DNA of 64,000 nucleotides. Source: Brevibacillus reuszeri (lineage in GTDB: Bacteria > Bacillota > Bacilli > Brevibacillales > Brevibacillaceae). How positions within the stretch are numbered: the stretch's first letter is position 1; each line of letters opens with the position of its first letter. Of the stretch, positions 26,553 through 35,582 are shown piece by piece. The stretch is taken from the NCBI RefSeq assembly GCF_001187725.1, contig NZ_LGIQ01000009.1, positions 1,983,493 to 2,047,492 on the forward strand, read 5' to 3'. The notes under the pieces are model-generated. The model was not told the origin of the DNA and searched no databases. It saw nothing but the letters and a program-made list of their open reading frames with translations. Position numbers and translations under genes: made by a program.

Positions 26553-26569
26553 TTGGCACGACCCTTGCA
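26553..26569 (+). promoter_or_regulatory. Sigma-54 (SigL) -24/-12 promoter of kamA
   Basis: TTGGCACG-ACCC-TTGCA matches the sigma-54 consensus TTGGCACG-N4-TTGCW exactly. The key GG (26555-26556) and GC (26567-26568) are 12 bp apart. The kamA start is 62 bp downstream. Confidence 0.93.
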
Positions 26570-26630
26570 TCTCTTTCTTGGCGAGTGAAACGCATGAGCT
26601 TCACTACTGATGAGAGGAGATGTGACGCAG

Positions 26631-27989
26631 ATGACGGTAGCAACAAAACGTGACTGGCGCTCGGTTGATCTTTGGAAGGATGTAACAGACGAACAATGGA
26701 ATGACTGGATGTGGCAATTGACCCACACTATTAAAACGGTTGATGACTTGAAAAAGGTAATTAATCTGACTCCAGAAGAGGAAGAGGGCGTGCGCATTTC
26801 CACGCAAACGATTCCTTTGAATATTACGCCTTATTACGCCAACCTGATGGACCCAGACGATCCAACTGATCCGGTTCGCATGCAATCTGTACCTCTGTCC
26901 TCCGAGATGGTTCGGACAAAATACGACATGGAAGACCCGTTGCATGAGGATACGGACTCACCCGTACCTGGACTGACTCATCGCTATCCAGACCGTGTTC
27001 TGTTCCTGGTAACAAACCAATGCTCCATGTATTGCCGTTACTGTACACGCCGCCGCTTCTCCGGTCAGATCGGTATGGGTGTGCCAAAGAAACAGCTCGA
27101 TGCTTGTATCGATTACATCCGCAGCAGACCAGAAGTACGCGATGTCCTGCTCTCTGGTGGCGACGGTTTGCTCATCAACGACCGCATCCTGGAATATATC
27201 ATCAGCAGCCTGCGTGACATCCCGCATGTAGAAATCATCCGTATCGGTACACGTGCACCGGTTGTATTCCCGCAGCGCATTACCGAAAACCTGTGCAACA
27301 TTTTGAAAAAGTATCATCCAGTGTGGCTCAATACACACTTTAACCACCCAAAAGAAATCACGCCAGAAGCGAAGCAAGCTTGCGAAATGCTGGCAAACGC
27401 TGGTGTGCCGCTCGGAAACCAGGCTGTTATTTTGGCTGGTATCAACGATTGCGCCAATACGATGAAAAAGCTCGTGCAGGATTTGGTGAAAATTCGCGTG
27501 CGTCCATACTACATCTATCAATGCGACCTGTCTGAAGGGATCGGCCACTTCCGCGCTCCAGTCAGCAAAGGGATCGAAATCATTGAACACCTGCGCGGCC
27601 ATACCTCTGGCTATGCAGTACCGACCTTCGTTGTCGATGCTCCGCACGGCGGCGGAAAAATTCCGGTCAGCCCGAACTACATCATTTCCCAAGCGTCGGA
27701 TAAAGTGGTTCTGCGCAACTTCGAGGGTGTGATCACCTCGTATCCAGAGCCGAAGCATTACCATGAGCATGATGAAGAAAACTGCGAATTCTGCATTGCT
27801 GCAAAAGGTAAGGCAGTTGGTATCGCGGCACTCATGCAGGACGAAATAGACAATCTGGAGCCGACCGATCTGCCGCGTAACAAACGGATCAAGGCAACCA
27901 AGGTCAAATCCTTGGCAGACGTTCGTATCGAGCAAAAAACGAAAAAGGAAGAGACAGATACCGCTTCAAAAGAAGCATCTGGAAAATAA
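26631..27989 (+). CDS. kamA: L-lysine 2,3-aminomutase
   Basis: The 452-residue radical-SAM, PLP-dependent enzyme converts L-lysine to beta-lysine. ATG 26631 lies about 10 nt after AGGAGAT; the ATG at 26610 overlaps the SD. The [4Fe-4S] cluster motif is C131-SMY-C135-RY-C138, followed by TRRRF. The PLP-lysine region HGGGKIPVSPNYI is present, as is a Cys-containing zinc segment near the end (HDEENCEFC). The tail is rich in Lys and Glu. In B. subtilis kamA (yodO) sits in a sigma-E operon. Here it is alone, under sigma-54 with its own activator, which suggests lysine use as a nutrient. No partner genes of a lysine-fermentation pathway are adjacent. Confidence 0.95.
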   Translation: MTVATKRDWRSVDLWKDVTDEQWNDWMWQLTHTIKTVDDLKKVINLTPEEEEGVRISTQTIPLNITPYYANLMDPDDPTDPVRMQSVPLSSEMVRTKYDMEDPLHEDTDSPVPGLTHRYPDRVLFLVTNQCSMYCRYCTRRRFSGQIGMGVPKKQLDACIDYIRSRPEVRDVLLSGGDGLLINDRILEYIISSLRDIPHVEIIRIGTRAPVVFPQRITENLCNILKKYHPVWLNTHFNHPKEITPEAKQACEMLANAGVPLGNQAVILAGINDCANTMKKLVQDLVKIRVRPYYIYQCDLSEGIGHFRAPVSKGIEIIEHLRGHTSGYAVPTFVVDAPHGGGKIPVSPNYIISQASDKVVLRNFEGVITSYPEPKHYHEHDEENCEFCIAAKGKAVGIAALMQDEIDNLEPTDLPRNKRIKATKVKSLADVRIEQKTKKEETDTASKEASGK

Positions 27990-27998
27990 TACAAAGGG

Positions 27999-28031
27999 AC
28001 AGCTGCCATGTATGTGGTGGCTGTTTTTTTT
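27999..28031 (+). terminator. Rho-independent terminator after kamA
   Basis: ACAGCTGCCA pairs with TGGTGGCTGT (two wobble pairs) around a 6-nt loop, followed by eight Ts. Confidence 0.85.
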
Positions 28032-28146
28032 GTGCACCATGAAAAAGTCATGACCGAAGTAGGACTAGATAGTCTGAATTTTCCTAACTCTTTATTGAGG
28101 ATGGTTGATCTGGATTTTGTGTGATAAGATCAAGTTGTGATAAAAG

Positions 28147-28160
28147 TGAGCGATCGTTCA
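28147..28160. promoter_or_regulatory. TetR-type operator upstream of fadF
   Basis: TGAGCGATCGTTCA fits the 14-bp pattern TGANC-N4-GNTCA, which also occurs upstream of the tetR gene (36895) and, with one end mismatch, upstream of thiolase (32171). Confidence 0.5.
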
Positions 28161-28195
28161 GTTTTGTTTCATTTTTCAAATAAATAAGTTTTACA

Positions 28196-28213
28196 GACTG
28201 AATAGTCATTCAT
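28196..28213. promoter_or_regulatory. FadR-box-like site upstream of fadF
   Basis: The 18-bp site, containing ACTGAATAGTCATTCA, agrees with the B. subtilis FadR consensus TGAATGAMTANTCATTCA at about 16 of 18 positions. It lies about 62 bp before the fadF ATG. In B. subtilis FadR represses fadF through such a site. Confidence 0.5.
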
Positions 28214-28274
28214 TTTCATCCTTGATTCTGATAAGATAGCTACTAAAGACAACTCGCAATGAGGGGGAGAAAAA

Positions 28275-30353
28275 ATGCTGGCACTTATTAATCTCATTGC
28301 TTTTTTCCTGGTATTGGCTTACGGGCTGTATTTGGCAGGACATGTTGTGTACAGCCGGTATTTGTTCATCAAGCTGGGAAAAAAGCCAGATGTGAAGGAT
28401 GACTTTGGCGCACGTATCAACTTGATGCTGGACAACGTCATTTTCCACAAAAAGCTGTTAAAAGACAAAAAGAGTGGCGTCATGCACGTCGTTATGTTTT
28501 ACGGCTTTATCCTTTTGCAGTTTGGTGCAATTGAGCTAGTCATCAAAGGTCTTTCCAACGGCTTTGAGCTTCCTTTTGGTAGCGCTCACAAATACTTCAG
28601 TGTCATGCAGGAAATCACAACCTTTTTAATCCTGGCCGCAGTTGGTTATGCCTTTTACCGCCGTTATATTGAAAAGCTGGGGCGTCTGAAGCGAGGCTTC
28701 AAATCGGGTATTGTCCTTTTACTCATCTCCTCCCTGATGGCGACGGTTCTTCTCTCTCTCGCTTTTGAGCAAATCTGGCTCGGGCATGAAGCTTCTGGCT
28801 TTGCTCCGATTTCGTCTCTTTTTGCGATGCTTTTCAGTGCACTGGGCGTAGGCACGACAGCCGCTGCTGTACTCTTTTACGTTTTCTGGTGGCTGCACCT
28901 GATTATTTTGTTGGGCTTCGCTGTATATGTACCGCAGTCCAAGCACGCGCACTTGCTGTTTGCCCCAGTCAATGTCTGGTTTAAAAAGCTGGACCCGCCT
29001 GGCAAGCTCTCCAGCATTAATTTTGAGGATGAGACGCAAGAGGTGTTTGGGGTCGGAAAGATCGAGGACTTTACGCAAACACAGCTGATTGACCTGTACG
29101 CTTGTGTAGAGTGCGGTCGCTGCACGAATATGTGCCCGGCCTCCGGTACAGGGAAGATGCTTTCTCCGATGGATCTGATCACGAAAATGCGTGATCATCT
29201 GACAGAAAAAGGAGCTGCGGTTACCTCGCGTACGCCGTGGATGCCGAGCTTTGCCTTTGCACAAACAACAGCAAACCAGATCGCGTTTCAATCCTCTGAG
29301 GTGGCAGCGACTGCCGAGGGTGCAACTGCATCGGTTTATGATAAAAATCTGATCGGCGATGTCATCACAGAGCAGGAGTTGTGGGCTTGTACGACCTGTC
29401 GCAACTGTGAAGACCAATGCCCGGTCATGAATGAGCACGTAGACAAAATTATCGACATGCGCCGTTATCTGGTCATGACAGAAGGCAGCATGCCACAAGA
29501 AGCACAACGTGCCTTGAACAATATCGAGCGCCAGGGCAATCCATGGGGAATCAACCGTAAAGACCGTACGAAATGGATTGAAGGTCTGAACGGGCAATAT
29601 GAAGTACCTACGGTCAAGCAAGCAGAAGAATTCGAGTATTTGTTCTGGGTCGGTTCCATGGGCTCTTTTGACCTGCGCAGCCAAAAAATTTCCCAAGCCT
29701 TCGTCAAACTGATGCATGAAGCGGGCGTCAAGTTTGCGATTCTCGGCAATGAGGAAAAGAACTCCGGCGATACAGCAAGACGCATTGGAAACGAATTTTT
29801 GTTCCAGCAGTTGGCGCAAGAAAACATCGCCTTGTTCGAAGGCTATGAGGTTAAAAAGATCGTGACGTGTGACCCGCATGCGTACAATACGTTCAAAAAC
29901 GAATATCCAGAATTCGGTCTCACGGCTGAGGTCTATCACCATTCCGAGCTGTTGGCGCAGTGGGTCAAAGAAGGTCGTCTCAAGCCGAACAAGGAAGTAA
30001 ACGAGCGCATTACGTACCACGATTCTTGCTACCTCGGACGCTACAACGAAATTTACGACAAGCCACGCGTAATTCTGGAAGCCATTCCTGGCGTAGAGGT
30101 CGTGGAAATGAAGCGCAGCGGCTGTGACAGCATGTGCTGTGGTGCTGGTGGCGGCTTGATGTGGATGGAGGAGCATGAGGGCTCCCGTGTCAACGTGACG
30201 CGTACTGAGCAGGCTCTGGAGGTCAACCCGACAGCGATCGCGAGTGCTTGCCCATACTGCTTGACGATGATGAACGATGGAATCAAAACCAAAGAGCAGG
30301 AAGATCACGTAAAAACACGTGACGTGGCAGAAATTTTGGCTGACGCGATTTAA
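28275..30353 (+). CDS. fadF: Membrane iron-sulfur oxidoreductase FadF (acyl-CoA dehydrogenase electron transfer)
   Basis: The 692-residue protein has an N-terminal membrane domain of about five or six helices (residues 1-220), like the nitrate-reductase gamma subunit. It then has two 4Fe-4S motifs, C277-VECGRC-TNMC and C372-TTCRNC-EDQC. Two CCG-type cysteine-rich domains follow (YHDSCYLGRYNEIYD and CCGAGGG near 621). This is the layout of B. subtilis FadF (YwjF), proposed to pass electrons from fatty-acid oxidation to the quinone pool. Its promoter carries FadR-like and TetR-type operator sequences. Beta-oxidation genes follow 2 kb downstream. Confidence 0.88.
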   Translation: MLALINLIAFFLVLAYGLYLAGHVVYSRYLFIKLGKKPDVKDDFGARINLMLDNVIFHKKLLKDKKSGVMHVVMFYGFILLQFGAIELVIKGLSNGFELPFGSAHKYFSVMQEITTFLILAAVGYAFYRRYIEKLGRLKRGFKSGIVLLLISSLMATVLLSLAFEQIWLGHEASGFAPISSLFAMLFSALGVGTTAAAVLFYVFWWLHLIILLGFAVYVPQSKHAHLLFAPVNVWFKKLDPPGKLSSINFEDETQEVFGVGKIEDFTQTQLIDLYACVECGRCTNMCPASGTGKMLSPMDLITKMRDHLTEKGAAVTSRTPWMPSFAFAQTTANQIAFQSSEVAATAEGATASVYDKNLIGDVITEQELWACTTCRNCEDQCPVMNEHVDKIIDMRRYLVMTEGSMPQEAQRALNNIERQGNPWGINRKDRTKWIEGLNGQYEVPTVKQAEEFEYLFWVGSMGSFDLRSQKISQAFVKLMHEAGVKFAILGNEEKNSGDTARRIGNEFLFQQLAQENIALFEGYEVKKIVTCDPHAYNTFKNEYPEFGLTAEVYHHSELLAQWVKEGRLKPNKEVNERITYHDSCYLGRYNEIYDKPRVILEAIPGVEVVEMKRSGCDSMCCGAGGGLMWMEEHEGSRVNVTRTEQALEVNPTAIASACPYCLTMMNDGIKTKEQEDHVKTRDVAEILADAI

Positions 30354-30371
30354 GCGTGTATGATAGGTTCG

Positions 30372-30406
30372 ATCCCTACCGTTTTCACGAAGGTAGGGAT
30401 TTTTCT
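30372..30406 (+). terminator. Rho-independent terminator after fadF
   Basis: ATCCCTACC (30372-30380) and GGTAGGGAT (30392-30400) form a perfect 9-bp stem followed by a T-rich tract. Confidence 0.85.
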
Positions 30407-30465
30407 TTTCTTTGCGAAAAAGTGAAAGAAATGCGGTGCTGCTGGATCAAAAGGAATGGAGGGGA

Positions 30466-31005
30466 GTGAGGGGGCTGGAACTGGCACATCATCAGTTGGA
30501 TAAAACGAAGGAAGCGCTGTTTGAAGAAGTGATGCAGGCTTATTTGAAAAAGGTTTTGCGGCTCGTCTATCTGATCGTCAAAGACCGGAGCAGCGCAGAA
30601 GATATTACACAGGAAGTGTTCCTGAAAGCATACAAAAACCTGGGCAGCTTTCGTGAGGAGAGCTCGATGCAAACCTGGATCTACCGAATTGCTGTGAATG
30701 AAGCAAAGAAGCATCTACGTTCATGGTCTTTCCGAAAATTGTTTTATAAACCGGATGTGGATGCAGGGATCGTAGAGGACACCGCCTCGGCTGTAATTTT
30801 GTCCGAGCATCGTATTCGTTTTGCTCGCCACGTGATGGAACTCTCGAGTAGCTATCGGCAGCTGATTGTCCTTCACTACTACGAGGAGCTGTCCGTTGAA
30901 GAAGTAGCAGACATTCTGGGCATTTCAACAGGTGCGGTATACACCAAGCTGCATCGCGCACGTCAAAAACTGAAGGAACGGCTGGAGAAGGAGGGAGCAT
31001 GGTGA
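30466..31005 (+). CDS. ECF-type RNA polymerase sigma factor
   Basis: The protein has about 179 residues. The start is uncertain: GTG 30466 lies near SD GGAATGGAGG, while a TTG at 30412 begins too close to the fadF terminator. Region 2 is clear (LIVKDRSSAEDITQEVFLKAYKNL and TWIYRIAVNEAKKHL). Region 4 is also clear (YYEELSVEEVADILGISTGAVYTKLHRAR). It is of the SigV/YlaC/SigW size class. The next gene overlaps it and encodes a single-pass membrane protein, the usual anti-sigma arrangement. The regulon is unknown. Confidence 0.9.
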   Translation: MRGLELAHHQLDKTKEALFEEVMQAYLKKVLRLVYLIVKDRSSAEDITQEVFLKAYKNLGSFREESSMQTWIYRIAVNEAKKHLRSWSFRKLFYKPDVDAGIVEDTASAVILSEHRIRFARHVMELSSSYRQLIVLHYYEELSVEEVADILGISTGAVYTKLHRARQKLKERLEKEGAW

Positions 31006-32072
31006 AGCTGGAGAAAATGCTGGAGGAATTTAAAGAAACCGCGAACCAAACGCTGCTGCGTGACCTGCACGATACGACGAAGCTGGAGCAGCAAATTCGC
31101 CAGAAAATGAATACCAGTCACAACAGGAAACGACCATATCTCGCCTACACGGTATGTGCAGCGGTTGCCATTGTCATGCTCTTCGGCGGGGCTGCTCCTT
31201 TTTTCAAACAAAATGAAACAGTCGGTGGTGGTCATGCGACAACTGTCCCTCCTGCCGTTCTTCCATCCGATCCATTGATCATGCAAAAAGTACAGGAGCT
31301 GAAAAGCTTGCTGCACATTGATCTGTCGCAGGAGCAAGTAAAAGAGCAGCTCTCGACACCTGACCATGTGGCAAGTGAAAACGGTGGAAGCGGAGATGAT
31401 GGAGCAGATGAGTATTGGGAGTACTCTCTTCTCAGCAAAGTAGGATATGTGTCATCACCGAAAGCGATGATTATGATTGACGAGGAAAGATTGCTAAATA
31501 GAGACACCGCTATTTCCGTCAACATTGCCTGGAAGGATAAGAAGCTTCATTGGTATTCCTTGATCTATCCGCAGGGCAAAGAGATTTATTTATACAAAAT
31601 GAATAGCAACGGAACCGTCTCAGAAAGTAGGGTCTTAGAATCGCAATCACCCCCATCGATACTGGACCTGACTCCCGAAGAGGAACAGCTCTATTTCAGC
31701 TACATGGATAAGAAAAAAGACGAGATTTTACGTGATATGACGATAGAACAAATCTTGAAAATGTATATAAGAGCGCAGCAAGACGGAGACCTCGAGATGC
31801 AATACGCCTTGCATATCCAGGATGAGGAATACGAGAAGCCGACTCTGGAACAATTTTTAAGCGATGTGAAAAAAGATCCGATCGGGGCCGAAAACACCAT
31901 GAGACATGTGAAAATGCTCCGGGAGCAGGCGGATAGTATGGAGTACCAGTGGACTGATAAAACGGAAGGTATCGTCTGGATCAAGTTCAAAGATGACCGT
32001 AAAAAATTAGGATATCGCATGATCCATAACAAGCAGCGCATCTGGAAAGTAAGCTGGATGCCGTTGCAATAG
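30999..32072 (+). CDS. Putative anti-sigma factor, single-pass membrane protein
   Basis: The 357-residue protein begins 7 bp before the sigma-factor stop (ATG 30999, or GTG 31002; SD AAGGAGG), so translation is coupled. A cytoplasmic helical segment of about 45 residues (LEEFKETANQTLLRDLHDTTKLEQQI) precedes one membrane helix at about 48-68. A large extracytoplasmic part of about 290 residues follows, with no domain I recognise. Gene order and topology indicate an anti-sigma factor holding the ECF sigma at the membrane. The signal it senses is unknown. It lacks an obvious zinc-binding HxxxCxxC motif. Confidence 0.7.
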   Translation: MVKLEKMLEEFKETANQTLLRDLHDTTKLEQQIRQKMNTSHNRKRPYLAYTVCAAVAIVMLFGGAAPFFKQNETVGGGHATTVPPAVLPSDPLIMQKVQELKSLLHIDLSQEQVKEQLSTPDHVASENGGSGDDGADEYWEYSLLSKVGYVSSPKAMIMIDEERLLNRDTAISVNIAWKDKKLHWYSLIYPQGKEIYLYKMNSNGTVSESRVLESQSPPSILDLTPEEEQLYFSYMDKKKDEILRDMTIEQILKMYIRAQQDGDLEMQYALHIQDEEYEKPTLEQFLSDVKKDPIGAENTMRHVKMLREQADSMEYQWTDKTEGIVWIKFKDDRKKLGYRMIHNKQRIWKVSWMPLQ

Positions 32073-32078
32073 CACAAG

Positions 32079-32117
32079 CAGCCTGACAATCGAGAAAAGT
32101 CAGGCTGTTCTTTTTTT
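32079..32117 (+). terminator. Rho-independent terminator after the sigma/anti-sigma operon
   Basis: CAGCCTGAC (32079-32087) and GTCAGGCTG (32099-32107) form a perfect 9-bp stem followed by a T-rich tract. Confidence 0.88.
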
Positions 32118-32126
32118 CGTAATTCA

Positions 32127-32155
32127 TTGACTAATCCGATGGAAGACGGCAAAAT
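32127..32155 (+). promoter_or_regulatory. Sigma-A promoter of the thiolase operon
   Basis: TTGACT (32127-32132), a 17-bp spacer and CAAAAT (32150-32155) place the start site near 32163, just upstream of the operator at 32171. Confidence 0.5.
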
Positions 32156-32166
32156 AAAGATATACA

Positions 32167-32192
32167 AAAATGAGCGAACGCTCGATCATTTT
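32167..32192. promoter_or_regulatory. TetR-type operator upstream of thiolase
   Basis: TGAGCGAACGCTCG (32171-32184) contains perfect GAGCG/CGCTC arms and matches the TGANC-N4-GNTCA pattern except at the last base. It is nested in flanking AAAATGA/TCATTTT arms. It lies just downstream of the predicted start site, where a repressor would block the promoter. Confidence 0.55.
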
Positions 32193-32295
32193 GATTTTCG
32201 TTGTACAGATGAGTGCAACCGCAGCATCGCCAAAAAGCACGGCGTAGCCAGGTTTTCTAAATGAGCTATTCTGCAGCAGAATGGAGGATTATTCG

Positions 32296-33474
32296 ATGAA
32301 AACAGTGATAGTGGGGGCAGCACGTACCCCGTTCGGTAAGTTTGGAGGTTCATTGAAAGCTTTGTCTGCTGTAGATTTGGGTGCCGTGGTGATCAAGGAA
32401 GCTCTGGAGCGCTCCGGTATCGCGGGAGCCCAGGTGGACGAGGTCATCATGGGGATGGTCGTACAGGCTGGAGCGGGTCAGGTTCCGTCCCGTCAGGCCG
32501 CCAGAAAAGCGGGAGTGCCCTGGGATGTAGCGAGCGAGACGATCAACAAGGTATGTGCATCCGGGATGCGTGCAGTAACGATGGGAGATCAGATTATTCG
32601 AGCAGGAGATGGCGAAATTATCGTCGCAGGCGGTATGGAAAGCATGAGCAATGCGCCTTATGCCCTGCCAGACGCTCGTTACGGGATGCGGATGGGGGAC
32701 GCGACGGTTCGAGATTTGATGATGTACGACGGGCTTACCTGTCCGTTTGATCAGGTGCCGATGGCCATTCATGGAAGCAATGTGGCAGAAGAGTACGAAA
32801 TTACTCGTGAGGCACAGGATGAGTGGGCACTTCGCAGCCAGCAGCGCGCGGCACAGGCAGTTGCCAACGGAAGGTTTGACGAAGAGATCGTGGCAGTATC
32901 GATCCCGCAGAGAAAAGGCGATCCCGTGCAGGTCACGAAAGACGAGGGACCGCGCCCGGATACGACACGGGAGGGACTCGCCAAGCTGCCGCCGGTTTAT
33001 AAAAAGGACGGAACGATTACAGCGGGCAATGCTCCCGGAATCAATGACGGCGCCGCAGCGATGGTCTTGATGTCCGACGCCAAGGCGGAAGAGCTGGGCA
33101 TCAAGCCTTTGGCAACCATCCTCGGACATGCACAGGTAGGAGCAGAAGCACCGTATATTGCGACAACTCCGGGCCTCTCCATCAATAAGCTTTTGGAAAA
33201 GACCGGATACTCGATCGAAGATATTGACTTGTTGGAGGTCAACGAGGCGTTTGCAGCTGTGACACTAATAAGCGGGAAAATCGCCGGTTGGGATGATGAA
33301 AAAGTCAATGTAAACGGGGGAGCGATCGCGCTCGGTCACCCGATCGGAGCGAGTGGAGCACGCATCATCATGCACCTCGCGTATGAGCTGAAAAGACGCG
33401 GTGGGGGCCTTGGCATCGCAGCGATATGCAGCGGAGCGGCACAGGGTGACGCCATCCTGATTAAAGTGGAGTAG
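32296..33474 (+). CDS. Acetyl-CoA acetyltransferase (thiolase)
   Basis: The 392-residue enzyme starts at ATG 32296, 8 nt after GGAGG; the ATG at 32281 lies before the SD. The thiolase catalytic residues are visible: the acyl-accepting Cys in [11 protein letters not shown] (about 88), the histidine in [16 protein letters not shown], and the C-terminal Cys in [12 protein letters not shown]. It resembles B. subtilis MmgA and catalyses thiolytic cleavage or condensation of acetoacetyl-CoA. It opens a five-gene cluster with hbd, two acyl-CoA dehydrogenases and a TetR repressor. The upstream operator suggests control by that TetR. Confidence 0.94.
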   Translation: MKTVIVGAARTPFGKFGGSLKALSAVDLGAVVIKEALERSGIAGAQVDEVIMGMVVQAGAGQVPSRQAARKAGVPWDVASETINKVCASGMRAVTMGDQIIRAGDGEIIVAGGMESMSNAPYALPDARYGMRMGDATVRDLMMYDGLTCPFDQVPMAIHGSNVAEEYEITREAQDEWALRSQQRAAQAVANGRFDEEIVAVSIPQRKGDPVQVTKDEGPRPDTTREGLAKLPPVYKKDGTITAGNAPGINDGAAAMVLMSDAKAEELGIKPLATILGHAQVGAEAPYIATTPGLSINKLLEKTGYSIEDIDLLEVNEAFAAVTLISGKIAGWDDEKVNVNGGAIALGHPIGASGARIIMHLAYELKRRGGGLGIAAICSGAAQGDAILIKVE

Positions 33475-33487
33475 GGGGCCTTTTTAC

Positions 33488-34339
33488 ATGAGCGTACAAA
33501 CGATTATGGTCATCGGAGCGGGACAAATGGGCAGCGGAATCGCCCAAGTAGCAGCACAGGCTGGCTTTCAGGTTTACTTGAACGACGTTCGTCAGGAATT
33601 CGTGGAGCGCGGATTGGCAACGATTACGGGCAATCTTTCGCGTAGTGTGGAAAAAGGCAAGCTCAGTGAAGAGGAAAAACAAGCGATTCTCTCTCGTCTT
33701 GTTTTGTCGACGGATTTGGCTGACGGCAAGAATGCCGATTTTGTTGTAGAAGCCGTTACAGAGAATATGGCTGTCAAAACACAAATTTTTACCAAGCTCG
33801 ATGAGGTATGTCCACCACATACCATTCTGGCGAGCAACACCTCCTCGTTGCCTATTACCGAAATCGCGGCAGTGACCAAGCGACCTGAAAAAGTAATCGG
33901 CATGCACTTCATGAACCCGGTTCCTGTGATGAAGCTGGTCGAAATCATTCGCGGCTTGCAGACAGCAGATGAGGTATATCAGCTGACAGAGGATTTATCC
34001 AAGCAGATGGACAAGGTGCCTGTCAGTGTGAATGACTTCCCTGGATTTGTCTCGAATCGTGTGCTGATGCCGATGATCAACGAAGCGATCTATTGCGTGT
34101 ACGAAGGGGTTGCGACTCCAGAGGCGATTGACGAAGTAATGAAGCTGGGGATGAATCATCCGATGGGACCGCTTAAGCTCGCTGATTTCATTGGCCTGGA
34201 TACGTGCCTCTACATCATGGAAGTTCTGCACGAAGGATTTGGGGACTCCAAGTACCGCCCATGTCCACTTCTGCGGAAGTATGTAAAAGCTGGCTGGCTC
34301 GGTAAAAAATCCGGTCGAGGTTTCTACACGTACAACTAA
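33488..34339 (+). CDS. hbd: 3-hydroxybutyryl-CoA dehydrogenase
   Basis: The 283-residue enzyme starts 13 bp after the thiolase stop. An N-terminal Rossmann NAD-binding motif ([13 protein letters not shown]) is followed by the catalytic His-Glu region ([17 protein letters not shown]) and a helical C-terminal dimerisation domain ending [11 protein letters not shown]. It interconverts acetoacetyl-CoA and 3-hydroxybutyryl-CoA. It belongs to the PaaH/MmgB group. It is co-transcribed with thiolase and the dehydrogenases. No enoyl-CoA hydratase is adjacent. Confidence 0.95.
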   Translation: MSVQTIMVIGAGQMGSGIAQVAAQAGFQVYLNDVRQEFVERGLATITGNLSRSVEKGKLSEEEKQAILSRLVLSTDLADGKNADFVVEAVTENMAVKTQIFTKLDEVCPPHTILASNTSSLPITEIAAVTKRPEKVIGMHFMNPVPVMKLVEIIRGLQTADEVYQLTEDLSKQMDKVPVSVNDFPGFVSNRVLMPMINEAIYCVYEGVATPEAIDEVMKLGMNHPMGPLKLADFIGLDTCLYIMEVLHEGFGDSKYRPCPLLRKYVKAGWLGKKSGRGFYTYN

Positions 34340-34371
34340 CAGAGAATTTCGTATGGAAAGGTAGGACGGAC

Positions 34372-35514
34372 ATGGATTTTCGATTGAATGAAGAACATGA
34401 AATGATGCGACGCATGGTGCGCGATTTTGCTCAAAAGGAGATTGCGCCCTTCGTCCCGGTAATGGAGGAGACGGATCAGTTCCCGCGCCACATTATGAAG
34501 AAGATGGGCGAAATGGGACTGATGGGAATTCCGATTGCCGAGGAATGGGGCGGAGCAGGTGCGGATTTTATCTCCTACATTTTGGCGATTCATGAGATAT
34601 CCAAGGTAAGTGCAACCGTAGGCGTAATCTTGTCGGTGCACACTTCAGTAGGAACGAATCCGATTCTTTATTTTGGAACTGAGGAGCAGAAGAAAAAATA
34701 CGTACCAAAGCTGGCAAGTGGTGAATATCTCGGAGCGTTTGCTCTCACGGAGCCGCACGCAGGCTCGGACGCAAGCAGTATTCGGACGACAGCTGTGCGC
34801 CAGGGTGATGAATACATCCTCAATGGAAACAAGGTGTTTATCACAAATGGCGGCGAGGCAGATACGTACATCGCTTTTGCTGTAACCGATTCCACCAAAG
34901 GAACGAAAGGAATTTCTGCCTTTATTGTGGAAAAGGATACACCAGGATTTACCGTTGGGAAAAAGGAAAAGAAGATGGGGCTGCACGGCTCCTATACAAC
35001 AGAGCTGGTATTTGACAATGCGCGTGTACCCGCTGCCAATCTGCTCGGTGATGAAGGAGAAGGCTTTTGCATCGCAATGGCAAATCTGGACTCAGGACGG
35101 ATCGGGATTGCAGCACAGGCATTGGGCATTGCCGAGGCTGCAGTACAGTACGCCACAGACTACGCAAAAGAACGCAAGCAGTTTGGTCAGGAAATTGGCA
35201 AACAGCAGGCGATCGGCTTCAAGCTTGCGGATATGGCGACAAAAGCGGAAGTAGCTCGCCTGTTGGTCTACCGTGCTGCGTGGCTCAGAAGCCAGGGAAT
35301 CTCCTGCGGGATGGAAGCATCCATGGCCAAGCGCTTTGCGACAGATACCGCGATGGAACTGGCGACAGAAGCAGTGCAAATTTTTGGCGGCTACGGCTAC
35401 ACGAGGGAATACCCGGTTGAAAGGTTGTTCCGTGATGCCAAGGTTACTCAGATTTACGAAGGAACCAACGAGATTCAACGTATCGTGATCGCCAAGCATT
35501 TGCTTGCTGACTAA
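34372..35514 (+). CDS. Acyl-CoA dehydrogenase 1 (butyryl/short-chain type)
   Basis: The 380-residue FAD enzyme starts at ATG 34372. The N-terminal helical domain is followed by the FAD-binding beta domain ([16 protein letters not shown] and [17 protein letters not shown]). The C-terminal domain has the ACAD signature [15 protein letters not shown] and the catalytic-base region [10 protein letters not shown], where Glu is the expected base. It is about 60% similar by eye to the next gene, a tandem paralogue. Electrons probably go through an ETF encoded elsewhere to FadF. Confidence 0.94.
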   Translation: MDFRLNEEHEMMRRMVRDFAQKEIAPFVPVMEETDQFPRHIMKKMGEMGLMGIPIAEEWGGAGADFISYILAIHEISKVSATVGVILSVHTSVGTNPILYFGTEEQKKKYVPKLASGEYLGAFALTEPHAGSDASSIRTTAVRQGDEYILNGNKVFITNGGEADTYIAFAVTDSTKGTKGISAFIVEKDTPGFTVGKKEKKMGLHGSYTTELVFDNARVPAANLLGDEGEGFCIAMANLDSGRIGIAAQALGIAEAAVQYATDYAKERKQFGQEIGKQQAIGFKLADMATKAEVARLLVYRAAWLRSQGISCGMEASMAKRFATDTAMELATEAVQIFGGYGYTREYPVERLFRDAKVTQIYEGTNEIQRIVIAKHLLAD

Positions 35515-35582
35515 TCAAACATAATCCGGCGGGAGCTTTTCCTGATACGGACTTGTGAACAGCACATGGGGGAGTGATAGAA

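Noticed and set aside
26958-27935. 325-codon open frame antisense to kamA
   Set aside because: Shadow of a well-supported gene, without start signals.
28719-30308. 529-codon open frame on the minus strand opposite fadF
   Set aside because: It is exactly antisense to a clear FadF gene, has no SD or domain, and arises from codon bias in the real gene.
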